Part shown: positions 25,649 to 34,514 of the stretch, one piece after another | How positions within the stretch are numbered: position 1 is the first letter of the stretch | Layout of the letters: each line of letters starts with the position of its first letter | Assembly: GCF_021216655.1 (NCBI RefSeq) | Contig: NZ_CP080437.1 | Span: 744,001 to 808,000 of the forward strand | From: Clavibacter michiganensis | Lineage (GTDB): Bacteria; Actinomycetota; Actinomycetes; Actinomycetales; Microbacteriaceae | Direction of reading: 5' to 3' | Length of the DNA: 64,000 nucleotides | Notes under the pieces: generated by a model | Seen by the model: only the letters and a program-made list of their open reading frames with translations | Told to the model about the DNA's origin: nothing | The model's database searches: none | Program-made: the position numbers and the translations under genes

Positions 25649-26407
25649 ATGGCGCACTTCTACCTGGCCGACGACATCGGCGCCTCCGACCTCGCGGTCG
25701 GGCGACTGCTGGTGCTCGCCGGGCAGGAGGCCCGCCATGCCGTGACCGTGAGCCGGGTGCGCTCCGGCGAGGGGATCCTCGTGGGGGACGGGCGCGGCAC
25801 CATCGCGTCCGGCACCGTCACCTCGGCCGAGCCGCAGCGGCTCGAGCTCCGCGTCGACGCGGTCGAGGCGCACCCCGAGCCGACCCCGCGCGTGGTCCTC
25901 GTGCAGGCGCTCGCGAAGGGCGACCGCGACGAGCTCGCCGTGCAGGCCGCCACCGAGCTGGGCGTCGACGCGGTGATCCCGTGGCAGGCGCAGCGCTCCG
26001 TCTCCCGATGGGAGGGCCAGAAGGTCACCAAGGGCCGGGATCGCTGGCGCGCGATCGTCCGCGAGGCCGTGAAGCAGTCCATCCGTCCCCGCGTGCCCGA
26101 GGTGGAGGCGCTCGCGACGACGAAGGACCTCGTGCGCATGGCGGCGACCGCGCGCGTGCTCGTGCTCGACCCGACGGCCGTCGCGCGGCTGTCGCGGCTC
26201 GACCTGGCGACGGCCGACGGCGACGCGGGTCCCGCGACCGACGTCCTGCTCGTGGTCGGACCCGAGGGCGGCATCGCCCCCGCGGAGGTCGAGTCGCTGC
26301 GGGCGGCGGGGGCGATCCCGGTCGCGCTCGGCCCGGGGATCCTCCGCACGTCGACCGCGGGGCCGGCCGCGCTGGCGCTCGTCAACGCCGCGCTCGGGCG
26401 CTGGTGA
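25649..26407 (+). CDS. rsmE: 16S rRNA (uracil(1498)-N3)-methyltransferase RsmE
   Basis: A 252-residue SPOUT-fold methyltransferase. The SAM-binding trefoil knot is seen in VVGPEGGIAPAEVE (about residue 203) and LGPGILRTSTAG (about 228); EAVKQSIRPRVPEV lies before it. RsmE methylates U1498 of 16S rRNA in the 30S subunit. The start is 2 nt after the dnaJ stop, so the gene is coupled to the heat-shock unit, as in many Gram-positives. Confidence 0.94.
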   Translation: MAHFYLADDIGASDLAVGRLLVLAGQEARHAVTVSRVRSGEGILVGDGRGTIASGTVTSAEPQRLELRVDAVEAHPEPTPRVVLVQALAKGDRDELAVQAATELGVDAVIPWQAQRSVSRWEGQKVTKGRDRWRAIVREAVKQSIRPRVPEVEALATTKDLVRMAATARVLVLDPTAVARLSRLDLATADGDAGPATDVLLVVGPEGGIAPAEVESLRAAGAIPVALGPGILRTSTAGPAALALVNAALGRW

Positions 26408-26423
26408 CGTCGCGGGTCCCGCG

Positions 26424-26435
26424 TAGGCTGGGCGC
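26424..26435 (+). promoter_or_regulatory. Probable leaderless promoter (-10) of the HIT gene
   Basis: TAGGCT (26424-26429), 6 nt, ATG. It gives the HIT-phoH-ybeY block a start separate from hrcA-dnaJ-rsmE. Confidence 0.5.
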
Positions 26436-26792
26436 ATGACCAGCAGCGCAGAGCCCACCGTCTTCGAGCGCATCGTCGCGCGCGAGATCCCGGCCGAGAT
26501 CGTCGCGGAGACCGACCGCGTCATCGCCTTCGAGGACATCGCGCCCAAGGCCCCCGTCCACGTGCTCGTGGTGCCCAAGACGGCCGCGTACCGCGACGTC
26601 GTCGAGCTCGCCGCGGGCGACCCGGAGCTCCTCGCGGAGGTCGTCGAGGTCGCGTCGCGCATCGCCGCCGAGCGCGCGGGCGGTCAGTTCCGCCTCCTCT
26701 TCAACACGGGGGCGGACGCCGGCCAGACCGTCTTCCACGTGCACGCGCACGTGCTCGCCGGCTTCGACCAGGGGGACCATGTCGGGCTCTGA
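26436..26792 (+). CDS. HIT family nucleotide-binding protein (HinT-like)
   Basis: A 118-residue histidine-triad protein with the triad HVHAHV near residue 104 and the N-terminal FERIVAREIPAEIV and APVHVLVVPK strands. HinT-type enzymes hydrolyse AMP-lysine and other adenosine phosphoramidates; the natural bacterial role is uncertain. The 3' end overlaps phoH by 14 nt, so it is likely co-translated with phoH, a common pairing in actinobacteria. Confidence 0.92.
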   Translation: MTSSAEPTVFERIVAREIPAEIVAETDRVIAFEDIAPKAPVHVLVVPKTAAYRDVVELAAGDPELLAEVVEVASRIAAERAGGQFRLLFNTGADAGQTVFHVHAHVLAGFDQGDHVGL

Positions 26793-27828
26793 CCCGCGGG
26801 GCGGCGCATCCACGGAGGATGACCGCGTCGAGCAGACGGCGACCATGGACGGCGTCCTCATGGTGCGCCTCCTGGGGCCGCAGGACCGGCTGCTCCGGCA
26901 GATAGAGCGCGAGCACCCGGACGTCGACGTCCGGGTCCGCGGCAACGAGATCACGCTCGTCGGCACCCGGGCGGACGTGGCGTCCGCCCGTCGGCTCATC
27001 GACGAGGTCGTGGCGATGGTGGAGGACGGACAGCACGTGGAACCCCAGGAGATCGAGACGAGCGCGCGCCGGCTCGGCGAGGACGACGCGCGGACCCTGT
27101 CCGACGTGCTGAGCGAGGCCATCGTGCAGTCGCGCGGCCGCACGGTCCGGCCGAAGACGCAGGGCCAGAAGCAGTACGTGCAGGCCATCGACGAGAACAC
27201 CATCGTGTTCGGCATCGGGCCCGCGGGCACGGGCAAGACGTACCTCGCCATGGCGAAGGCCGTCCAGGCGCTGCAGCGCAAGGAGGTCGAGCGGATCATC
27301 CTCACGCGTCCGGCCGTCGAGGCGGGGGAGCGGCTCGGGTACCTGCCGGGATCGCTCACCGACAAGATCGACCCGTACCTCCGCCCGCTGTTCGACGCGC
27401 TCAACGAGATGATGGATCCCGAGCTCGTCCCCAAGCTCATGGCCTCGAACACCATCGAGGTCGCCCCGCTCGCCTACATGCGCGGCCGCACGCTCAACAA
27501 CGCGTTCGTCGTGCTCGACGAGGCGCAGAACACCACGCCCGAGCAGATGAAGATGTTCCTCACGCGGCTCGGCTTCGGCTCGAAGATGGTGGTCACGGGC
27601 GACATCACGCAGGTCGACCTGCCCACCGGGTCCAGCGGCCTGCAGCTCGTCACGCGCGTGCTGGACGGCATGGACGACATCCACTTCTCCCGCCTCACGA
27701 GCGACGACGTCGTGCGGCACACCCTGGTCGGCCGCATCGTGGACGCGTACACGCGCTACGACGCGGAGCGCCAGGCAGCCGACCACCTCCGCGCCGAGCG
27801 CCGCACCGCCCCAGGGAGCACCCGATGA
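26779..27828 (+). CDS. phoH: PhoH family ATPase (PhoH-like RNA-related protein)
   Basis: A 349-residue ATPase with an N-terminal KH-like segment (about residues 15-80), Walker [12 protein letters not shown] (about residue 152), Walker [14 protein letters not shown] and the motif [13 protein letters not shown]. PhoH/YbeZ proteins sit next to ybeY and era and are linked to rRNA processing or RNA helicase activity; the precise reaction is unsettled. The ATG at 26779 overlaps the HIT gene by 14 nt, while its own stop overlaps ybeY by ATGA. Strong operon signal. Confidence 0.92.
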   Translation: MSGSDPRGGASTEDDRVEQTATMDGVLMVRLLGPQDRLLRQIEREHPDVDVRVRGNEITLVGTRADVASARRLIDEVVAMVEDGQHVEPQEIETSARRLGEDDARTLSDVLSEAIVQSRGRTVRPKTQGQKQYVQAIDENTIVFGIGPAGTGKTYLAMAKAVQALQRKEVERIILTRPAVEAGERLGYLPGSLTDKIDPYLRPLFDALNEMMDPELVPKLMASNTIEVAPLAYMRGRTLNNAFVVLDEAQNTTPEQMKMFLTRLGFGSKMVVTGDITQVDLPTGSSGLQLVTRVLDGMDDIHFSRLTSDDVVRHTLVGRIVDAYTRYDAERQAADHLRAERRTAPGSTR

Positions 27829-28286
27829 GCATCGAGATCAACAACGAGTCGGCGATCGAGGTCGACGAGCCGGTCATCCAGCGCCTCGCCACGTACGCGC
27901 TCGACACGCTGCACGTGCACCCCGACGCGGAGCTCGCCATCGTGATGGTGGACGAGGGCGCGATGGAGCAGCTGCACGTGCAGTGGATGGACGAGCCGGG
28001 CCCCACCGACGTCCTGAGCTTCCCCATGGACGAGCTGCGCCCCGGCACAGAGGACCGGCCGACGCCCGCCGGCCTCCTCGGCGACATCGTGGTCTGCCCT
28101 CAGGTCGCGGCCGAGCAGGCGGTGACCGCCGGGCACTCCACGATGGAGGAGATCCTGCTGCTCACGGCGCACGGCATCCTGCACCTGCTGGGCTTCGACC
28201 ACGCCGAGCCCGACGAGGAGCGCGAGATGTTCGGTCTCCAGCGCGACATCCTGATCGGGTTCGCCATGAGCGAGCGCGGGCGCTGA
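27825..28286 (+). CDS. ybeY: Endoribonuclease YbeY
   Basis: A 153-residue metalloprotein with the zinc motif [11 protein letters not shown] (HxxxHxxGxDH, about residues 116-126). YbeY is a single-strand endoribonuclease involved in 16S rRNA 3'-end maturation and 70S quality control. It overlaps phoH (ATGA) and is followed after 8 nt by a CNNM-type membrane protein and then era: the conserved phoH-ybeY-CNNM-era order. Confidence 0.95.
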   Translation: MSIEINNESAIEVDEPVIQRLATYALDTLHVHPDAELAIVMVDEGAMEQLHVQWMDEPGPTDVLSFPMDELRPGTEDRPTPAGLLGDIVVCPQVAAEQAVTAGHSTMEEILLLTAHGILHLLGFDHAEPDEEREMFGLQRDILIGFAMSERGR

Positions 28287-28294
28287 CCGCCTCG

Positions 28295-29617
28295 ATGCTC
28301 GCCCTCCTCCTCCCCGCGTTCCTCCTGGTCGTCCTCGGCGGCCTGTTCGCCGCCGCCGAGTCCGCCATCTCGTCGCTGTCCCGCGCGGACATCCAGGAGC
28401 TCGCGGCCACCGCGCGCGCCCGCCGCGCGCTGCTCGCCATCTCCACCGACACCGGGGCGTGCATCAACGCCCTCGGGTTCGTGAGGATCATCGCCGAGAC
28501 CGGCGCCGCGGTGCTCGTCACGCTCGCGCTGGCCTCGACGATCGACGAGTGGTGGATCACGCTGCTGGTCGCCGCCGCGATCATGACCGCCGTCTCGTTC
28601 GTGCTCGTCGGCGCGAGCCCGCGCTCCGTCGGCCGCGTCCACGCCCGCCCGCTGCTCGCGTGGACGGCGCTGCTCGTGCGCGTGATCCGCGTGGCGATCG
28701 GGCCCGTCGCCGACGCGCTCGTCGCCCTCGGCAACCGGGTGACGCCCGGGCGGCCGAAGACCGTCGCCACGTTCACGAGCGAGGAGCAGCTGCTCAGCAT
28801 GGTCGACGAGGCCACGGAGCTGGAGGTGCTCGAGGAGGACGACCGCGAGCTCATCCACTCCATCTTCGAGTTCAACGACACCGTCGTGCGCGAGGTGATG
28901 ATCCCGCGCACCGACATGGTCGTCGTCGAGCAGACCGCGCACGTCGGCTCCGCGCTCGGGCTCTTCCTGTCCCGCGGCATCTCCCGGGCGCCGGTCACGG
29001 GACGCGACTCCGACGAGATCGAGGGCGTCCTGTACCTCCGCGACCTCGCCCGCATGGTCTACGAGCGGCCCGAGGAGGCGGAGCGGACCACGGTCGACCA
29101 GCTCGCGCGCCCCGCCGTGTTCGTGCCCGAGTCGCAGAAGGCCGACGCGCTGCTCCGGCAGATGCAGCTCGAGTCCAACCACCTCGCCATGGTGGTGGAC
29201 GAGTACGGCGGCATCGCCGGGCTCGTCACGCTCGAGGACCTCATCGAGGAGCTCGTCGGCGACATCAGCGACGAGTACGACCGCGACGTGCCCGAGTTCG
29301 AGGACCTCGGGGACGGCGTGTACCGTGTGAGCGCCCGGCTGCCGATCGACGAGCTGGGCGACCTGTTCGGGCTTGAGCTCGACGACGACGACGTGGACAG
29401 CGCCGGCGGCCTCCTCGCCAAGACCCTGGGGCGCCTGCCCGAGCGCGGATCCGTGGTGCGCGTCGGCGGGCTGGTCCTCACGGCCGACCGGGTCGAGGGG
29501 CGCCGCACGCGCATCAGCACGATCCTCGTCGAGCGCGACCGCGCCGACGACCACGACGACGACCACGAGGCGGCCCCCGCGGGCGCCTCCGCCAGCAGAG
29601 GACACGACCATGACTGA
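28295..29617 (+). CDS. CNNM/CorC-HlyC family transporter-like protein
   Basis: A 440-residue protein with an N-terminal CNNM (DUF21) membrane domain of about four helices (residues 1-130), a CBS pair (about 190-320, including VREVMIPRTDMV and VVDEYGGIAGLVTLEDLIEE) and a C-terminal CorC_HlyC domain (YRVSARLPIDELGDLFGL). Relatives are involved in Mg2+/Co2+ efflux and are often mislabelled hemolysin. The tail is rich in Asp/His (about residues 415-440). ATG at 28295 gives a hydrophobic start; the last 8 nt overlap era. Confidence 0.88.
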   Translation: MLALLLPAFLLVVLGGLFAAAESAISSLSRADIQELAATARARRALLAISTDTGACINALGFVRIIAETGAAVLVTLALASTIDEWWITLLVAAAIMTAVSFVLVGASPRSVGRVHARPLLAWTALLVRVIRVAIGPVADALVALGNRVTPGRPKTVATFTSEEQLLSMVDEATELEVLEEDDRELIHSIFEFNDTVVREVMIPRTDMVVVEQTAHVGSALGLFLSRGISRAPVTGRDSDEIEGVLYLRDLARMVYERPEEAERTTVDQLARPAVFVPESQKADALLRQMQLESNHLAMVVDEYGGIAGLVTLEDLIEELVGDISDEYDRDVPEFEDLGDGVYRVSARLPIDELGDLFGLELDDDDVDSAGGLLAKTLGRLPERGSVVRVGGLVLTADRVEGRRTRISTILVERDRADDHDDDHEAAPAGASASRGHDHD

Positions 29618-30662
29618 TCCCCGCGACGACGCGACGCCCGTCGAGGAGACGGCGGCGGACGGGTCGCCCGTCGCCGGGACGGCCGCCGAGCCCGCCCCGC
29701 TGTCGGACGAGGCCTGGGGCATCGACCGCGACGCGGAGCCGACCCGCGCGAAGCGCACGCCGCGCGGGGGAGCGCCCGCGTACCGCGCGGGCTTCGTCTC
29801 CTTCGTCGGCCGCCCGAACGTGGGCAAGTCCACGCTCACGAACGCCCTGGTCGGCGAGAAGGTCGCCATCACGAGCTCCAAGCCGCAGACGACGCGCAAG
29901 GCCATCCGCGGGATCGTGCACCGGCCGGACGGGCAGCTCATCCTCGTCGACACCCCCGGGATCCACCGCCCGCGCACCCTCCTCGGCGAGCGGCTGAACG
30001 CGCTCGTGCAGACGACGCTCGGCGACGTGGACGTCATCGGGCTGTGCATCCCCGCGGACGAGCGGATCGGCCCGGGCGACCGCTTCATCAACGAGCAGCT
30101 CGACGAGTACCCGCGCGCCCGCAAGATCGCGATCGTCACCAAGACCGACTCCGCCTCGCGCCACGCGGTCGCCGAGCAGCTCCTCGCCGTGCAGGAGCTG
30201 CGCGACTGGGACGCGATCGTCCCCGTCTCGGCCGTCGAGGCGATCCAGCTCGACGCGCTCGTGGGCGAGCTGCTGAACGCGCTGCCGGTCTCCGAGCAGC
30301 TCTACCCGTCCGACGCCGTCACGGAGGAGGGGCTCGAGGCGCGCATCTCGGAGCTCATCCGCGAGGCCGCGCTCGAGGGCGTCCAGGACGAGCTGCCGCA
30401 CTCGCTCGCGGTCACGATCGACGACATGATCCAGCGCGAGGACAAGGAGCTGCTCGAGATCTACGCGAACCTCTTCGTCGAGCGCGACAGCCAGAAGGGC
30501 ATCGTCATCGGCGCGCAGGGGTCCCGGCTCAAGCACGTGGGGCAGGTGGCGCGCGCGCAGATCGAGCCGCTCGTGGGCACGCGCGTGTTCCTCTCGCTGC
30601 GGGTGAAGATCGCCAAGGACTGGCAGCGCGACCCGAAGCTGCTCGGCCGCCTCGGCTTCTGA
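29610..30662 (+). CDS. era: GTPase Era
   Basis: A 350-residue GTPase for 30S assembly. G1 is GRPNVGKST (about residue 69), switch II has DTPGIHRPR, G4 reads TKTD rather than NKxD, and the C-terminal KH domain has IVIGAQGSRLKHVG with the anchor for the 16S 3' end. An acidic 60-residue N-terminal extension precedes the G domain, longer than in E. coli Era but usual in this group. ATG at 29610 overlaps the CNNM stop by 8 nt. Confidence 0.95.
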   Translation: MTDPRDDATPVEETAADGSPVAGTAAEPAPLSDEAWGIDRDAEPTRAKRTPRGGAPAYRAGFVSFVGRPNVGKSTLTNALVGEKVAITSSKPQTTRKAIRGIVHRPDGQLILVDTPGIHRPRTLLGERLNALVQTTLGDVDVIGLCIPADERIGPGDRFINEQLDEYPRARKIAIVTKTDSASRHAVAEQLLAVQELRDWDAIVPVSAVEAIQLDALVGELLNALPVSEQLYPSDAVTEEGLEARISELIREAALEGVQDELPHSLAVTIDDMIQREDKELLEIYANLFVERDSQKGIVIGAQGSRLKHVGQVARAQIEPLVGTRVFLSLRVKIAKDWQRDPKLLGRLGF

Positions 30663-30725
30663 TCCCCGAGGGCAGGCGACCGCGTACATCCCGCGGATGA
30701 GATCGGGTCGCCTCCGCGGGGATCA
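30660..30725 (+). terminator. Nested inverted repeat after era (possible terminator)
   Basis: TGATCCCC (including the era stop) pairs with GGGGATCA, and inside it GGCGACC pairs with GGTCGCC, leaving a 24-nt loop. It could end transcription before the two-component genes. Confidence 0.4.
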
Positions 30726-30761
30726 TCGGCCGCCGCGGGCTCGGCGGGCGCGCGCGGCACG

Positions 30762-30773
30762 TACGGTGGTCGC
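30762..30773 (+). promoter_or_regulatory. Probable leaderless promoter (-10) of the histidine kinase
   Basis: TACGGT (30762-30767), 6 nt, ATG. Confidence 0.5.
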
Positions 30774-32285
30774 ATGCTCCGACGGATCCCGAGGTACCAG
30801 CTCGTCCTCGACGTCGTCCTCGCCGTCGCGTTCGTGGCCCTCCTCGCCCCCGGGTCGATCGGCGTCGCGGCCGCGAGCGCGTTCGGCGTGTTCGCGTCCA
30901 CAACCTCCGAGATCTCCGTCGTCCTCGTGCTCGTCATGGGGGCCGCCCTCGCGGTGCGCCGCGTCTCGCCCGGGCTCTCCCTCGCCGTCGCGTGGACGGG
31001 CGCGATCGTCCAGATGGGCGCGGGCGCGGGCGTCGAGCCCGGCGACCTGGCCGTCGCGGGCGTCGTGTACTGCACCGCGGCGTACGGAGGCCGCGTCGTC
31101 CGCGCGCTGGGCCTCGCCTCCGCGATCGTCGGCGGCGTGGTCGCCGCGTGCTACCTGTCCTACGCGTCGGGCCGCGTCCCCGTCGGCAGCGCGGCCTTCA
31201 GCACGGGGGAGTGGACCGCGTTCGCGACCCTGTTCCTTTTCCTCCTCCTCTGCGCGTGGAGCGTGCTGCTGGCGTCGTGGACGGCCGGCCGCCTCGTGGT
31301 CGCATCCCGCGCGTCGCATGCCAGCCGGGACGCGCAGGAGGCCGCCGAGCGCGACCAGGCCCGCGCGCTGCAGGACGTGGTCGTCGAGCAGGAGCGCAAC
31401 CGGATCGCGCGGGACATGCACGACGTCGTCGCCCACTCGCTCGCCGTCGTGATCGCGCAGGCCGACGGCGCCCGGTACGCCCGGCTGGTGGATCCCGAGG
31501 CCGCGGACGAGGCGCTGCGCACCATCTCCACCACCGCGAGGCAGGCGCTCGGCGACGTGCGGATCCTCCTGGCGCAGCTCCGGCACAGCGAGGACGACGC
31601 CCCGCAGCCCGAGCTCAAGGAGCTGAGCGACCTCATCGACCAGATGCGCTCCACGGGCCTCACCATCGAGTTCGTGGAGACGGGCCAGCCGGGCGAGTTC
31701 GGTACGGGGCAGCAGCTCGCCGTGTACCGGATCGTGCAGGAGGCCCTCACCAACGTGCTGCGCCACGGCGACGTCGGGCACCCCGTCGAGGTCGAGCTCG
31801 CGTGGGAGCCGGACGGCGTCTCGGTGTCGGTGCGGAGCCGGACGCTCCCGGATCCGGTGCGCCCCGCCCGCACCACGACGGGCATCATCGCCCTCCCCGT
31901 GCTTCCGCCCGCGCCCGCGACGCCCGCGCAGCCGGTCGGCCACGGCCTGGCCGGGATGCGCGAGCGCGCGACGCTCTCCGGCGGCCGCTTCTCGGCGGGC
32001 GTCCGCGACGGCGTGTGGACCGTGTCCGCGTGGATCCCGTTCGCGCCCGCGACCCGTCCCGTGCCCCGCGTGCCCGTCGCCGGGGCGTCCGTCGGCACGG
32101 GAGCGGATGCTCCCAGCCGCCCCCTGACCCTCGACGAGCTGTTCCCGCCGGAGGCCGCGGCCGCGGGCACCGCGACGCCCGGGGCGCCCGCCGCGCACGT
32201 CAGCCCGCACCGCACGGCCGCCGCTCGCGGGGCAGCCGCCTCCGCGGCGCGGCGCGCGCGCGACGACCGGCCTGCCGGATCCTGA
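30774..32285 (+). CDS. Sensor histidine kinase, NarL/LiaS (HisKA_3) type
   Basis: A 503-residue membrane kinase with about five helices in residues 10-175, then a dimerisation region with the phospho-acceptor His216 (ERNRIARDMHDVVAHS) and a catalytic domain with N-box VYRIVQEALTNVLRHG (about 317) and G2-box GHGLAGMRERATLSGG (about 389). Between these, where the ADP-binding DxGxG motif is expected, there is SVRSRTLPDP and a ~30-residue Pro/Ala/Thr insert. About 85 residues of low-complexity tail follow. It pairs with the response regulator 53 nt downstream. The signal is unknown. Confidence 0.88.
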   Translation: MLRRIPRYQLVLDVVLAVAFVALLAPGSIGVAAASAFGVFASTTSEISVVLVLVMGAALAVRRVSPGLSLAVAWTGAIVQMGAGAGVEPGDLAVAGVVYCTAAYGGRVVRALGLASAIVGGVVAACYLSYASGRVPVGSAAFSTGEWTAFATLFLFLLLCAWSVLLASWTAGRLVVASRASHASRDAQEAAERDQARALQDVVVEQERNRIARDMHDVVAHSLAVVIAQADGARYARLVDPEAADEALRTISTTARQALGDVRILLAQLRHSEDDAPQPELKELSDLIDQMRSTGLTIEFVETGQPGEFGTGQQLAVYRIVQEALTNVLRHGDVGHPVEVELAWEPDGVSVSVRSRTLPDPVRPARTTTGIIALPVLPPAPATPAQPVGHGLAGMRERATLSGGRFSAGVRDGVWTVSAWIPFAPATRPVPRVPVAGASVGTGADAPSRPLTLDELFPPEAAAAGTATPGAPAAHVSPHRTAAARGAAASAARRARDDRPAGS

Positions 32286-32338
32286 CCCGCCGCGCCCCGC
32301 GATACCATCCCCACGCCGACCACGATCGAAGGACCCCC

Positions 32339-33025
32339 GTGCCCACCCCACCCATCCGCGTCGCCCTGGTCGACGACCAGGCCCTGTTCCGCACGGGCGT
32401 CCGCATGCTCATCTCCTCGCAGCCCGACCTGGAGTTCGCCGGCGAGGCCGCCAACGGCCAGGAGGCCGTGGAGCTCGCGCGCGCCGAGCGCCCCGACGTG
32501 ATCCTCATGGACATCCGCATGCCGGTGATGGACGGGATCCAGGCCACGGCCGAGGTCCTGCGGGCGGCGGACGCGCGCGGCGAGCGCCCGCCGCGCGTCC
32601 TCGTGCTCACCACCTTCGACCTCGACGAGAGCGCCGCTCGCGCCATCCGGGCCGGCGCGAGCGGCTTCGTGCTGAAGGACGCCGACCCCGAGTTCCTGCT
32701 CGCCGCCATCCGCACCGTCCACGCCGGCAACTCGGTCATCGCGGCGTCGGCCACGCGCCAGCTGCTCGAGCACTTCGACCCGGGATCCCGGCCGCGGGTC
32801 GCGCCGCCCGCGTTCATGTCGCTCACCTCGCGCGAGCGGGAGATCTTCGTCCTCGCGGCGCGCGGCCTGAGCAACGCGGAGATCGCGCAGGCGGAGTTCC
32901 TCAGCGAGGCGACCGTGAAGACCCACGTGAGCCGCATCCTCGCGAAGCTCAGCCTCCGCGACCGCGTCCAGCTCGTGGTCTTCGCGTTCGAGCACCGGTT
33001 GAACGGATCCCCCACGCAGGGCTAG
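32339..33025 (+). CDS. LuxR/NarL-type response regulator
   Basis: A 228-residue regulator. The receiver domain has the acidic pair VDDQ (residues 12-13), phospho-acceptor Asp58 (ILMDIRMP), the conserved Thr (LTTFD) and Lys (VLKDADP). A LuxR helix-turn-helix follows at about 155-215 (LTSREREIFVLAARGLSNAEIA, with ATVKTHVSRILAKL as recognition helix). GTG start with a GAAGGA ribosome site; a TACCAT hexamer in the 53-bp gap after the kinase gene may be its own promoter. Targets are unknown; the adjacent envelope-lipid genes are one possibility. Confidence 0.92.
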   Translation: MPTPPIRVALVDDQALFRTGVRMLISSQPDLEFAGEAANGQEAVELARAERPDVILMDIRMPVMDGIQATAEVLRAADARGERPPRVLVLTTFDLDESAARAIRAGASGFVLKDADPEFLLAAIRTVHAGNSVIAASATRQLLEHFDPGSRPRVAPPAFMSLTSREREIFVLAARGLSNAEIAQAEFLSEATVKTHVSRILAKLSLRDRVQLVVFAFEHRLNGSPTQG

Positions 33026-33110
33026 CCGCTCCCGATCGGCGGGGGCCCGCTCGCATCCCCGTCGGCTAGATTCCCTTCGCCTGTCCCGCTCCCGTCGCCA
33101 GAGGACCACC

Positions 33111-34514
33111 GTGCTCCACGATCTCGAAGACCTGTCGCTGCTGAGCGCCTCGACGGTCACGGCCACCACGCTCGCACCCGTGATCGGCCTCGTCCTCCTG
33201 GCCGTCGTGGCGCGGCGCGCGCGGCAGACGACCGGTGCGCGCGCCGCGGACCCCCGGCGCACCGCGGGCGAGCTCGCGCTCGGTGCCCTCCTCGGCGCGC
33301 TGGGCGGCCTGGCCCTCGCCTTCGTCCTCGGCGACGTGATGGACCTGTTCGGGGTGGTCCTGTCCCTGCCGACGCGCGGCTGGACCGCGATCGGCGGCAC
33401 GGGGCTCGGCATCCTCGTCGTGGCCGTCGTGCGCAGCGGCCGCAGCGTCACCGGGATCGGCGGCACCGGGCGGCCGGCGCGCCGCATCCGCGTCCTCCAC
33501 CGCGTGCTGGCCGTGCTCGTGGTACCCCTGGTCGTGCTCACCTCGGCCATCGGCATCAACGCGGACCTGCAGGAGTACCCGAACGTGGCGGCCGCGTTCG
33601 GCCTCACCCGCGTCGGTCCGCTCGACACGTCCGACCTCCCGTCGGCCCAGCCCGCGGAAGGGGAGCCGGCCCCGGACTCCACCGTGCCCATCGAGGAGTC
33701 GTGGACGCCGGGAGAGGAGCTCCCCTCGCACGGCCGCGTCGGATCCGTGAGCATCCCGGGCACGCAGTCGGGCTTCACGGCGCGCGCCGCCATCGTCTAC
33801 CTGCCGCCGGCCGCGCTGGTGCCCGACGCCCCCGAGCTGCCCGTGCTCATCGCCATGTCGGGGCAGCCGGGCAAGCCGCTCGACCTGCTCGCGTCCGGCC
33901 GGTTCGAGTCGATCCTCGACGCCTACGCCGCGGACCACCACGGCCTCGCGCCCATCGTGGTCATGCCCGACCAGCTGGGCGCATCGGACGCGAACCCCAT
34001 GTGCATCGACTCCTCCCTCGGGAACTCGGAGACGTACCTCACGGTCGACGTGCCCGCGTGGATCCGTGCGAACCTCCGCATGCTGGACGGCCGGACGTCG
34101 TGGGCCCTGCTCGGCTTCTCGCAGGGCGGCACGTGCGCCGCGCAGCTCGGGGCCGCGCACCCGGACGTGTACGGCTCCTTCGTCGACATCTCCGGCGAGA
34201 TCGGTCCGTGGGCCGGCCCGAAGACCATCGACGTCGCCTTCGGCGGCTCGCACGACAGGTACGCGGCGTCGATCCCCTCGGCCGTCATGGCGAGCCGCGC
34301 GCCCTACGCCGACACCCAGGCCGTGTTCTGCGTGGGCGAGGAGGACTCCGGGTACCGTCCGGGCGTGGAGCAGGTGGAGGCGGCCGCGGTCGCCGCCGGC
34401 ATCGACGCCCGCCTGAGCATCGCGCCCGGCAGCTCGCACGACTGGGGCACCGTGAAGTGGTGCACGGCCGACGCGCTCCCCACCCTCGGCCAGCGCCTGG
34501 GGCTCACCCGATGA
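33111..34514 (+). CDS. Membrane-anchored alpha/beta-hydrolase esterase
   Basis: A 467-residue protein: three to four N-terminal helices (about residues 15-155) and an extracellular esterase domain of the putative-esterase/mycolyltransferase-like family. The nucleophile motif is GFSQGGTCA (Ser about 336); the late His is in SSHDWGT and an acidic residue precedes it in VGEEDSGYRPG. It overlaps the next gene by ATGA. In other actinobacteria an esterase of this kind, encoded beside an alanyl-lipid synthase, removes amino acids from lipids; the arrangement here suggests the same. GTG start after AGAGGA. Confidence 0.82.
   Translation: MLHDLEDLSLLSASTVTATTLAPVIGLVLLAVVARRARQTTGARAADPRRTAGELALGALLGALGGLALAFVLGDVMDLFGVVLSLPTRGWTAIGGTGLGILVVAVVRSGRSVTGIGGTGRPARRIRVLHRVLAVLVVPLVVLTSAIGINADLQEYPNVAAAFGLTRVGPLDTSDLPSAQPAEGEPAPDSTVPIEESWTPGEELPSHGRVGSVSIPGTQSGFTARAAIVYLPPAALVPDAPELPVLIAMSGQPGKPLDLLASGRFESILDAYAADHHGLAPIVVMPDQLGASDANPMCIDSSLGNSETYLTVDVPAWIRANLRMLDGRTSWALLGFSQGGTCAAQLGAAHPDVYGSFVDISGEIGPWAGPKTIDVAFGGSHDRYAASIPSAVMASRAPYADTQAVFCVGEEDSGYRPGVEQVEAAAVAAGIDARLSIAPGSSHDWGTVKWCTADALPTLGQRLGLTR

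Noticed and set aside
28295..29617. Hemolysin
   Set aside because: The CNNM-CBS-CorC domain order is that of ion-transport-related proteins; the hemolysin name is a legacy annotation and the gene sits in the phoH-ybeY-era block.
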